A stretch of 64,000 nucleotides of DNA from Pseudopithomyces maydicus (lineage: Eukaryota > Ascomycota > Dothideomycetes > Pleosporales > Didymosphaeriaceae). Position 1 is the stretch's first letter. Each line of letters starts with the position of its first letter. The notes beneath the pieces are model-generated. The model saw only the letters and a list, made by a program, of their open reading frames with translations. It was not told where the DNA came from and made no database searches. Both the position numbers and the translations under genes were made by a program. The stretch covers positions 248,001 through 312,000 of the forward strand of contig JANTUC010000007.1 in NCBI GenBank assembly GCA_026873275.1, written 5' to 3'. Positions 24,386 through 33,159 of this stretch are shown piece by piece.

Positions 24386-26211
24386 GGTGCTCTAAAAGTA
24401 GTTAGATAATGAACTTTCAAGAGTGAACGTCTTTAGTACAGCAGATGATGGTTCGGAACCCATGTTGTTTAGTGTGAATAGCGCAGTTGTAATAGGTGTA
24501 ATTCGCTGGTGGGTGGGAATATATGAGCACTTGGAGAACGGATTGAAGTTTGAGAAGCAGTGGAGATAGCGATTGTAAGAGAAACTATGGTTCCCTTTAA
24601 ATTAGCCCAGCATGGCCCGTTTGCGTTGCAATATCAAGTTTGTGATGACGCGTTCGGGAATTCGGCACCAATCATTCTTGGTTTCTGGAACGCACGGAAG
24701 CACTAAAAGCGCCGCGACACAATCACAGCCCTGCAGTTGGCTTCACACGCAAACCTTGGAAGCCCGAGAAAATTCAAGAGAGTCTGCGGCAGTGTCCGTC
24801 GAAAGGGATTGGGTGGCGTCGGCCCGAATTGTGAACGAATCAACGGTGCGACACTAGGTGTAGGCACAGCCACGATGACGCGCCTAGCCACAGCTACAGA
24901 CCCTGTGTCCCAGGATTGATTCGCGTAAATTACTTTGCGAAAGGGGCTAAAAGTAGGATATGTGACGTTAAAAGGATGGTTACGGCCGTGATGGAAGACT
25001 ATTTTTGGCGTTTCGACGCTGTTTGGCTAAGATATACCAGGAAATGCGTAAACGTTGACATGCGCGCGCGTGATGAAGTTAGAAGCATCATGTCATAACT
25101 GCTGGCATTGCAATTCTTGCTACAATTTGCTATACTACAGTGGCATGCAGAATTGGTTCTCGGAGCACAGACTATATGTAGTGCAAGAGGTGTTCCTAGT
25201 GCTAGTACATTACAGAAATGTGAATGAGCTAGTAGTCAGTTCCTTGTACTGCTAAGAACGAATTCGGGGACTTCTTTTCGTTATGTTCTTTAGCGCAAGT
25301 GAGGGGTGGAGCGTTACTCTCTTCCTTATCCATTCTTCACGATGCAAAGCAGCCCTGGTAGCTTGCTACAGATAGAACCACTTTCTGAATTGGCTTCTAG
25401 CTTACCGAACTCTCTCAATATTTTCTCGTAAAGGCCCTTGAACGCTATCCATCAAATGTTAACGCTTGGTATCCATCTAGGTAGGTACCTATGTAGGTAG
25501 AGATTAGATCACGTGACCCTTGGTACCCCGAACTCTATGTCTCTGAATACGTGGGTGGTCCTGTGCAACCCAGATTCCGAACCCCGGGTCCAAAACTGTA
25601 TCCGTTATATTGTAGCATCTAAAACACACTATCCTCCCACATGTTGATGGATAGCGGAGGACTTCTCGGCTTCCATTCCGCCTATCAATACCTCCATATA
25701 TCTGAGGGCACGTCCTATTACGAACGGTATCCACTTACGTCGAAAGGCACTGACGCAGTCCTATTCACCCTTTTCGGTAGTTCAACCCGACTGTGCACAA
25801 TAAAGCTTGTGATGAATACTATTACGGAAGCATTGATGATACTAAAAAACGCTATGAAGACCTGATTTTCACTAATGATGATACAGGAACAGAATCTGAG
25901 ACGATAAGTGTAAACGCGAATGTCCTTCCTATGGTTTAGCAACAAACTCCCGGATTATAAGCGCAGCTATCATACCGGCTACGAGATGATTCAAAGTGTT
26001 ATATAGTCTAGCGAATAGACAGTTTAAGATGGAAAAGAGTATCATAAAATTGCCAGGCATATAAATATCTAAATCAAAAACGAAACTGAAGTTGACTGGA
26101 ATTACGCCTCCTCAGCATTGCTGGTTGTGGTGCCGGAATTTCGAAAGAGAAAACTAACGTCAAGGTATAGAGTTCCGCGTGCATTTGCACCGCCCCGGGG
26201 TCATACATGAT
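24386..26211. other. AT-rich intergenic interval
   Basis: 1.8 kb without a supportable gene. It contains a short run of GTAGGTACC/TAGGTAGG motifs at about 25480-25500 and several short frames with no recognisable motif. The part from 24400 to 24610 should hold the PMP3 promoter. Confidence 0.5.
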
Positions 26212-27132
26212 TTATGGAACCAAATCTTCTGTTCCCTGCTGATACTCTCTGAATCTCTGTAGATTCTTCTCATTCATCTCACGTCGAGTTTTTTCCCACT
26301 TCAACTGTTTCTCATCATCTGTGTCTCTCTCGCTCTCCTCACGTCCCTCGCGTAAGGGCAGGCCACATATAGCTTGCAATCGCACATCCATTTTCTCTTC
26401 CAAATATGCCGGCCAATTTTTCGCATAGTACCCTTCAATGACTAATTTCTCCAGCTTTTGGATCTTCCCTAAAGCACGCACAAAATCCAAATTATCACCC
26501 AACCCCCGACTCCACACTATATCAAAGCTCGCACCCCATCCGAGCTCAATACATCGTAGCCCACTTGCTTCGGCCGCTAATATATTGAGAATTTGTAGCC
26601 ACGGAGAGAGTTCAGCCATAAATGGCACCCAGATGCGTAGTGTCTTTATCAACTTCAAGTTGATGAGACCAATTTGCACAATGAGTCGAGACATCTGTTC
26701 TGGTGCACTTATCATAAATACGTTCTGCGAGTAAAGTATCGAGTTTGCTTCGTGGTATATCTGCTTGCAAGTCTGCAGTATGCCTGGTTCCATTGTTCTG
26801 TATTGCGGGGCTTGAATCATGTCGAGCGAAACCAGCTTTTGATTCGTGTTCCCGACTGCCCACGAAGGATTTTCCTCCCGATCGAATCGGCTTACGAGAA
26901 GTTCTTCGTAGATTCGAAGTCGAATTTCGACGGGCAAGGTCATGAAGGTGACTTTGTTGATTCCTTTGACCTCGTTGGTAGCGGGAGGCGGAGAGGCAAT
27001 TTTGGGATTGCGATCGCGTGGCTTGGGTTTTTTCCGTGCGGTCGAGGGTTCATTACTGGAGAGATCGATTTCGAATAAGGCTTTAGCAATGTCTTTCGTT
27101 ACAAAAGGCATCTCATTTTTCGATGGTGGCAT
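26212..27132 (-). CDS. 2EXR/F-box-like domain protein
   Basis: A single-exon 306-residue protein. A basic, Pro-rich N-terminus (ARKKPKPRDRNPKIASPPPA) is followed by FMTLPVEIRLRIYEELLVSR. This is the F-box-like/2EXR motif, expanded in filamentous ascomycetes. Next comes PGILQTCKQIYHEANSILYS, the second hallmark of these proteins. The rest is mixed alpha/beta ending in a charged, probably helical tail (EKTRREMNEKNLQRFREYQQ). Some F-box proteins recruit substrates to SCF ubiquitin ligases, but for the 2EXR type this has not been generally shown. The family is large, fast evolving and often sits in accessory regions, as here. Confidence 0.8.
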   Translation of the reverse strand: MPPSKNEMPFVTKDIAKALFEIDLSSNEPSTARKKPKPRDRNPKIASPPPATNEVKGINKVTFMTLPVEIRLRIYEELLVSRFDREENPSWAVGNTNQKLVSLDMIQAPQYRTMEPGILQTCKQIYHEANSILYSQNVFMISAPEQMSRLIVQIGLINLKLIKTLRIWVPFMAELSPWLQILNILAAEASGLRCIELGWGASFDIVWSRGLGDNLDFVRALGKIQKLEKLVIEGYYAKNWPAYLEEKMDVRLQAICGLPLREGREESERDTDDEKQLKWEKTRREMNEKNLQRFREYQQGTEDLVP

Positions 27133-27795
27133 TATTGCTTATCTTGTGCTCTCGGTCCGGAGCGACCGAGCTATACGGCGACGCTTGGATGGTCAGATTA
27201 CCCAGTTGATGAGTGGTGCGATATCTTCTAACTAACAAAATGACGTGTTATAGTTGTTATGAGTGTGATAATCCGTTACATGCGAAGGTTCTCTAGACGG
27301 CGGAGTGCTGTGGTGAATACTAGGTTGCGACTGTGCCGCATCCCACTTTGCCAAGCCCCCTTGCTTTGACGTTGACTTGCAGACACGTAAGCGGCGGGCA
27401 GCTCAATTTTGCCTTAATCGAGGTGTAGCTAATTCGCAGTCCAGGCCTCACCATAAGAACAAACCGAAGTGCAAAGCCGGAAACCGATTCTGCTCGCGAC
27501 TGTACCAATACCGCCGTTCTGCTCAAAACTTATATCCATGTGTCGCACCAGAAATCTTATTCCTCAGGAAGACCTGGGTGGTCACATAATCATGAAATAA
27601 CAGCACCAGGTATGTACTTTGTTTCCAAATTAAATTCCATAACCTGAGCCGTCAGGCAATGAGAGGCAAGCAAAAAGTACTACAACAAACGAGGAAATCT
27701 TTATTGGTTCAAAAGCAGCTCTAAGGCTATTACTAAAGAAATCTTTCCAAAGCTACGGTATGTCTCTTGCGCGACTTCAGGTTCCTCTATACCCT
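27133..27795. other. Intergenic region
   Basis: 663 bases between the start of the 2EXR gene and the stop of the MDR gene, both on the minus strand. It must hold the 2EXR promoter on its left and the MDR 3' UTR on its right. Nothing else recognised. Confidence 0.5.
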
Positions 27796-28755
27796 TCATG
27801 GCTTCACAAGTGGCCTTGCGCCACCAGTCTCGTTCCACCAAGTTTCCACGTCTTCCAACTTCCTTACTGCATAATCAGTTGTGATCCCACCGTTTACAAC
27901 AGCCTCCAACATCTTCGGCGTCTGAGCATACAGCTCCGGAAAGCTCCAGCTACCAGGACCACATCCCAGCAAAGCCACATTTGCCTTTCGCAGAAGACTC
28001 GCAGATATGGGTTGAGTCTCTCCAGACAGAGCTCCGATCTCAATCCAGGAAAGACGCTGACTGGGGTTTTTGCGAGCGTTGATGATACCCGCGAGCGATG
28101 CTGAAGAGACATCGCCCCACAGATAGTCCAGAACCACATCTACATCCGCTGCTGCTGAGAAGTCTGTGTCGGTGAGATTATCCGCTAGTGGAATCAGGGC
28201 AGTTGCTCCAAGTTCTTTTGTTCTCTCGAGCTTGGGTCCTGGCTTTCCAATCGTGACAATTTCGCTCGCGCCAAATGCTTTGCTGATTTGCACTGCTGCT
28301 TGACCGCTCACTCCCGTCGCACCGACGATGGCTACTTTTACACCGCTTCCGGGCTGAATGCCTGCTCTTGTGGTAAGCGCCATCCAAGAGCTCATCGCTG
28401 GGTTAATAAGCACAGCGATGGTATCCGCATCCGCGCCTTCAGGAAGAGGAAAGATATCGCGCTTGCCCACGTTGATCTCCTGAGCAAGCGATCCAGTCGG
28501 TGCTAGAAGGGCGTTGAAATAGACAAACTGGTTGGTTTCGGGAATGATACCAACACCATCGGTTCCAGGTACGTGAGGAGGGTTTTTGCCAGCTACAGAG
28601 AAGTGCTTTCCAGCAGCTCGGCTTCGAACGAGGGTGTGCACACCGGCGGCAAGGACTTTGACGCGGACTTGATCTTCTGATGGGGCGGGCAAGTCGATTT
28701 TATCGTAGACGGGAGCTTCTCCCCAGGTTTTGACGACAGCGGCAGGGATGGACAT
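27796..28755 (-). CDS. Quinone-oxidoreductase-like MDR enzyme (zinc-free)
   Basis: A single exon coding for 319 residues. The medium-chain dehydrogenase/reductase fold is clear: a GroES-like N-terminus (VRVKVLAAGVHTLVRSRAAG, then VPGTDGVGII), a nucleotide-binding domain with VAIVGATGVSGQAAVQ near residue 150, and the ELGATALIPL segment. The Cys/His zinc ligands of alcohol dehydrogenases are absent, so it belongs with quinone oxidoreductases and enoyl reductases that move hydride from NADPH to conjugated carbonyls. The substrate is unknown. The reading frame is clean and the length is usual for the family. It lies 1.2 kb from the end of the repeat-precursor gene and on the same strand; a functional link is not shown. 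Confidence 0.85.
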   Translation of the reverse strand: MSIPAAVVKTWGEAPVYDKIDLPAPSEDQVRVKVLAAGVHTLVRSRAAGKHFSVAGKNPPHVPGTDGVGIIPETNQFVYFNALLAPTGSLAQEINVGKRDIFPLPEGADADTIAVLINPAMSSWMALTTRAGIQPGSGVKVAIVGATGVSGQAAVQISKAFGASEIVTIGKPGPKLERTKELGATALIPLADNLTDTDFSAAADVDVVLDYLWGDVSSASLAGIINARKNPSQRLSWIEIGALSGETQPISASLLRKANVALLGCGPGSWSFPELYAQTPKMLEAVVNGGITTDYAVRKLEDVETWWNETGGARPLVKP

Positions 28756-29922
28756 TTTGAATACTTTTTCACGTGATTTCGGAAGAGTTTGATGGTGGTT
28801 GTAGATATGTTGGATGCTTCGAAACTAGAGAATATATCTGTCTGCGCTTAGACGTAGAAGAGTGTAAGATGCTGTATATGCTAGTAGAAAATGATCAAGT
28901 ATTAATTATATATAGTTACAGACCTACTGCTAATAGTCACCTCATAGAGAAGCTTAGGCAGTACCTACAGCTCGCTTGCTTGTTGCGTAAGCGCTTTACA
29001 GATTTCTCATCGCCGGATGCAAAGTCCCGCGTCCCGCTTAAGAATGGATTATGCACGAAATCGAGTGCAAAGGGTAAGGCTGAAGCCGTTGCTGCCTACG
29101 GGTTAATGGTTCGTATAATCCCGGGTGGGGCGTCCGTCGCCTGCATCTCGGACGTTGGGGCGATGCGAACACCGAGTCGGTTCGCTGGCGCAAAAACGCG
29201 AGGCTTCGGCATTCCGAAGTACTTTTCATACACATGCGAGGTTATAGCAGCTTAACAATACAATTTTCTAATTGAAAAATTTGCTTTGGAAGTTACGAGA
29301 CTTTATTCCAGTTCAAACACGTTCAGCGGTCTCGGGCACCCACCTGCGCCCACTGCTGTATCTTCAAGCCTTTTCGAGTCTTTCCTCGGAAAATAAGCAT
29401 GCTCTAAAATTCAGATTGACAAGCCCTGGAGGCAATTTCGAACGTGATGGTTGTATGCAGAGACAAGGCCCCAAACTGCCTCTTCAGGTAATGGCGAGAG
29501 CTATCGAACTCTGCGCAAAAAGAGCGAAAGAAACTAGTAAGATGCTGGACACCACGGCGCCCATAATGGCACAAACCACAGAAAATTTGGTAGTATATTT
29601 GCTTTCAAAAATTCATTCACTGTGTTCAATGATTGACTCAATAATGTGATACAGAAAGAAATTAATTGATGTGCACTAAATATCAAATCGAACTCCAGAA
29701 ACCGACCTTCCATTACGAACTTGCGCCAAAAATCATAAAATCGAACCATTACATGTACAGTAAGAAACATCAGTGTTCCCGGGCGGGATTCAGATGTATC
29801 TGCAAATGATGAAACAACCAAAGAGTAGGAAATAAGTAGTACAAGAAGAAATCGTAAAGAATGTGTCCCCCAGCGCCTGGTAAAAAGAAAGTGATTCAGC
29901 ATTCCGCCCAATTGTCGAGAGA
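28756..29922. other. Intergenic region
   Basis: 1.2 kb between the MDR start and the alternative end of the repeat-precursor frame. A minus-strand frame at 29534-29911 (125 codons, with one hydrophobic stretch near its start) and a plus-strand frame at 28773-29255 have no motif I recognise. I do not call either. Confidence 0.5.
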
Positions 29923-30046
29923 TCAGCAGGTCGGCTTCTTAGGTGCGTCTTTGAAGTACACCTTGTTGTAGACATTGTTCCAAGTCTTTGCAGCCGACGC
30001 CGGAGGGGCTTTCTTCGGTCCAACGATCTTATCAGTTTCCGGATAC
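29923..30046 (-). other. Possible alternative C-terminus of the repeat precursor
   Basis: Directly after the called stop, the next frame stays open to a stop at 29923 and reads like protein: DKIVGPKKAPPASAAKTW, then NNVYNKVYFKDAPKKPTC. A 61-base GT-AG intron (30046-29986) would join CACP to TWNNVYNKVYFKDAPKKPTC in frame. The putative branch point is weak. A one-base error near 30035-30050 would also connect the frames. The true C-terminus is therefore uncertain. Confidence 0.45.
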
Positions 30047-33000
30047 AGGGCATGCACAAGTACCAGAGCCAACACCAGCACCAACACCGGTAGAACCAGA
30101 TCCAGATCCAGCACCAGCATGGACACCAGCACCAGCACCAACACCAGGAGAACCAGCGCTAACACCAGCACCAGCACCCACACCAGGAGAACCAGCGCTA
30201 ACACCAGCACCAGCACCCACACCGGAAGACCCAGCACCAGCACCAACATTGGCACCAGCACCAACGCCGGAAGGACCAGCACCAGCACCAACATTAGCAC
30301 CAGCACCAACACCAGAAGGACCAGCACCAGCACCAACATTGGCACCAGCACCAACACCGGAAGGACTAGCACCAGCACCAACATTGGCACCAGCACCGAC
30401 ACCAGAAGATCCAGATCCAGCATGAACACCAGCTCCAGCACCAGCACCAACACCAGAAGACCCAGCACCAGCACCAACATTGGCACCAGCGCCAACGCCG
30501 GAAGAACCAGCACCAGCACCAACATTGGCACCAGCACCAACACCAGAAGATCCAGATCCAGCATGAACACCAGCTCCAGCACCAGCACCAACACCGGAAG
30601 AACCAGCTCCAGCACCAACATTGGCACCAGCACCAACACTGGAAGACCCAGTACCAGCACCAACATTGGCCCCAGCACCTACACCGGAAGAACCAGATCC
30701 AGATCCAGTACCAGCATGAGCACCAATAGTAGTAGAATCAGAACCAGATGCAGCACCGACACCAGCAGTAGTATCAACACCGGAAGGACCAGCACTAACA
30801 CCACCACCACCGCCGACATGGGAAGAACCGGATCCAGCATCAGCATGACCACCAACGGCAACACCAGAAGGACCAGCACTAGCACCAAGACCAGTATCAA
30901 CGGTGGAAGAACCAGATCCAGCTTCCGCATGAGTACCGAGACCAACACCGGAAGGACTAGCACCGACACCAATACCAGCACCAGCATGGGAAGAACCAAC
31001 ACCAGCACCGACGCCAGCACCTGCATCAACACCGGAGGGACTGGCGCCGACATTGACACCTGCACCAACATCGGAAGAACCAGTACCAGCATGAACACCA
31101 GCACTAAGGCCGGTAGGACTAGCACCGACACTGAATCCGACACCAGAGGGAGAACCAATATTGATACCAATGCCAGAACCAGAACCAGAAGAACCAGAAC
31201 CAGAACCAGAAGAGCCAGAACCAGAAGGACTAGTGGCAGAATAACCAGCACCAGACCAAGTGGCGGACGGAATAGCGGCAGAAGGATGGGTGCCAGAAGA
31301 ACCAGAAGAGCCACTACCAAGCAAGCCGTTCAAAGAGCCTGTGGCAGAAGATCCAGCACCGAGTAAACCGTTCGAAGAACCAGTACCAAGCAGGCCGGTA
31401 CCGAGCAAGCCGTTCGATGAACCTGTGCTAGAAGAACCAGCACCAGAAGAGCCACTACCAAGCAAGCCGTTCAAAGAGCCTGTGGCAGAAGATCCAGCAC
31501 CGAGTAAACCGTTCGAAGAACCAGTACCAAGCAGGCCGGTACCGAGCAAGCCGTTCGAAGAACCTGTGCTAGAAGAACCAGAAGAGCCAGTATTAAGCAG
31601 GCCATTCGAAGATCCACTACCAAGCAGACCAGTTCCGAGCAAGCCAGTGGGAGTACCAATACCGAGCAAACCACTGGAAGCGACTTCTCTTTTCTTCAGA
31701 CCACCGGTCAGACCTTCAACAGTACCTAGTAAGTTGGATAGAAGATCGTTGTTGAGAAGGCTGTCAAGCTGACGCTTCTTCAGACCACCTGTAAGACCTT
31801 CAACGGTACCTAGCAAGCTAGATAGGAGGTTGTTATCCAGGAGGCCGTTAAGTTGACGTTTCTTCAGGCCACCTGTTATGCCCTCAATGGTACCGAGCAA
31901 GTTGGAGAGAAGGTCGTTGTTGAGGAGGCCATTGAGCTGACGCTTCTTCAGATCGTCTGTTACCCCCTCGACAGTGTCAAGCAAGCCTGATAGAATGTCA
32001 TCGTCAAACAGACCGTCAATCTGACGTTTCTTCAGACCGCCCGTCACACCCTCAAGGGAGCTAAGCAGTTTCGAGAGAAGGTCATTGTCGAGTAGGCCAT
32101 CAACTTGGCGTTTCTTGATGTTTCCGGTAACACCCTCAAGAGTGCTGAGTAAGTTGGAAAGGATGTTGTTGTCAAGAAGACCATTAAGCTGGCGCTTCTT
32201 CAGACCTCCTGTAAGACCTTCAACGGTGTGGAGTAGGTTTGAGAGAAGATCGTTGCTAAGAAGGCCATTACCAAGCAGGCCATTGAGTTGACGTTTCTTG
32301 AGGTCGTCCGTCACACCATCAACGGTGTCGAGCAGTTCAGAAAGAATGTCACCGTTGAGCAAGCCGTCAACATTGCCAGACGTCTCTCTTTTCTTTAGGT
32401 TGTCGGTGACGCCGTTCAATGTATCCAGTAGCTCGTCGAGGAGGTCATTGTCGAGCAAGCCTCCAGCACCGCTGGTGAGTTCTCGCTTTTTCAGATCGTC
32501 TGTAACACCCTGGACGGTATCGAGCAGGCCACTCAGGAGGCCATTATCGAGCAAGCCGTCCAAGCCGCCTGGGAGTTGTCGCTTTTTCAACCCATCCGTT
32601 ACGCCAGAGACAGTATCAAGCAATCCCGAAAGAAGGCCGCTGTCAAGTAGGTTGTCCAGGCCGCCGGGAAGTTGACGTTTCTTCAGATCGTTGGTCACAC
32701 CCTGGACAGTGTTGAGCAGGCCGCTTAGGAGACCACTGTCAAGCAGGTCGTTCAATCCGCCAGAGAGTTGTCGCTTCCTGAGGTCGTCTGTTACACCCTT
32801 GAGGGAATCAAGAAGACTGTTGATAAGGTCGTCGTCCAATAAGCCATCCGCCGCATCTGAGACTTGTCGCTTCTTGAGGTTATCCGTGACTCCTTGAAGG
32901 GTATCAAGTAAGCCACTGATGAGGCCGTTGGCTGCACCAGGGTCGAGCAATCCATTCCCAGCACCAGAGAGGAGCTGGCGTTTGTGAAGGTTTTCCGCGA

Positions 33001-33073
33001 TCTCAGCGTCGTTCAAGGGATAAGCGACCGTAAGTGCCGGGAGGGCAAAAACGAGAGACTGAGTGAGCTTCAT
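30032..33073 (-). CDS. Secreted Kex2-type multi-peptide precursor with Gly/Ser/Ala repeat tail
   Basis: One open frame of 1013 residues, starting at the ATG at 33073, which gives a signal peptide (MKLTQSLVFALPALTVA, then YPLNDAEIAENLHKR). An in-frame ATG at 33142 lies upstream but lacks a signal sequence at its start. Fourteen peptides of 26-35 residues follow, each ending in KKR or RKR and nearly all starting with Gln or Glu. The consensus is QLNGLLDNDLLSNLLGTVEG followed by a VTDDLKKR- or LTGGLKKR-like end. KR is the cut site of the Golgi protease Kex2. Each peptide is a leucine-rich amphipathic helix candidate without Cys or Tyr. About 530 residues of GLLGTGSS-type and then GVGAGANVGAGAG-type repeats follow, ending CACPVSGN. 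Kex2-processed repeat precursors include fungal repellents, pheromones and RiPP precursors; this protein looks closest to a cell-surface or repellent type, but the function is unknown. Confidence 0.8.
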   Translation of the reverse strand: MKLTQSLVFALPALTVAYPLNDAEIAENLHKRQLLSGAGNGLLDPGAANGLISGLLDTLQGVTDNLKKRQVSDAADGLLDDDLINSLLDSLKGVTDDLRKRQLSGGLNDLLDSGLLSGLLNTVQGVTNDLKKRQLPGGLDNLLDSGLLSGLLDTVSGVTDGLKKRQLPGGLDGLLDNGLLSGLLDTVQGVTDDLKKRELTSGAGGLLDNDLLDELLDTLNGVTDNLKKRETSGNVDGLLNGDILSELLDTVDGVTDDLKKRQLNGLLGNGLLSNDLLSNLLHTVEGLTGGLKKRQLNGLLDNNILSNLLSTLEGVTGNIKKRQVDGLLDNDLLSKLLSSLEGVTGGLKKRQIDGLFDDDILSGLLDTVEGVTDDLKKRQLNGLLNNDLLSNLLGTIEGITGGLKKRQLNGLLDNNLLSSLLGTVEGLTGGLKKRQLDSLLNNDLLSNLLGTVEGLTGGLKKREVASSGLLGIGTPTGLLGTGLLGSGSSNGLLNTGSSGSSSTGSSNGLLGTGLLGTGSSNGLLGAGSSATGSLNGLLGSGSSGAGSSSTGSSNGLLGTGLLGTGSSNGLLGAGSSATGSLNGLLGSGSSGSSGTHPSAAIPSATWSGAGYSATSPSGSGSSGSGSGSSGSGSGIGINIGSPSGVGFSVGASPTGLSAGVHAGTGSSDVGAGVNVGASPSGVDAGAGVGAGVGSSHAGAGIGVGASPSGVGLGTHAEAGSGSSTVDTGLGASAGPSGVAVGGHADAGSGSSHVGGGGGVSAGPSGVDTTAGVGAASGSDSTTIGAHAGTGSGSGSSGVGAGANVGAGTGSSSVGAGANVGAGAGSSGVGAGAGAGVHAGSGSSGVGAGANVGAGAGSSGVGAGANVGAGAGSSGVGAGAGAGVHAGSGSSGVGAGANVGAGASPSGVGAGANVGAGAGPSGVGAGANVGAGAGPSGVGAGANVGAGAGSSGVGAGAGVSAGSPGVGAGAGVSAGSPGVGAGAGVHAGAGSGSGSTGVGAGVGSGTCACPVSGN

Positions 33074-33152
33074 AGTGAGTGAAAGTATATCTGCACCTTT
33101 TGAGCGAATGTAAAGTGTGAGTGTGGTTTCTGATGAAAGCATTCGAGCTGTC

Positions 33153-33159
33153 TTTTATA
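33153..33159 (-). promoter_or_regulatory. TATA box of the repeat-precursor gene
   Basis: On the minus strand the sequence TATAAAA lies about 80 bases upstream of the ATG at 33073. This matches a strongly expressed, regulated gene with a short 5' UTR. Confidence 0.5.

Noticed and set aside
29534..29911. Minus-strand frame of 125 codons with one hydrophobic stretch
   Set aside because: No known motif, AT-rich context, no splice support. It is not a UstY/DUF3328-type protein as far as I can see.
29975..31366. Plus-strand frame of 463 codons rich in Thr, Ser, Arg and Asn
   Set aside because: It is the complement of the Gly/Ser/Ala repeat tail; the six-base-multiple DNA repeat keeps several frames open. 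No start context or domain.
29923..33073. Idea that the locus is a ustiloxin/phomopsin-type (dikaritin) RiPP cluster
   Set aside because: The peptides lack the Tyr-containing core and no UstY-like, tyrosinase or peptidase gene is visible in the window.
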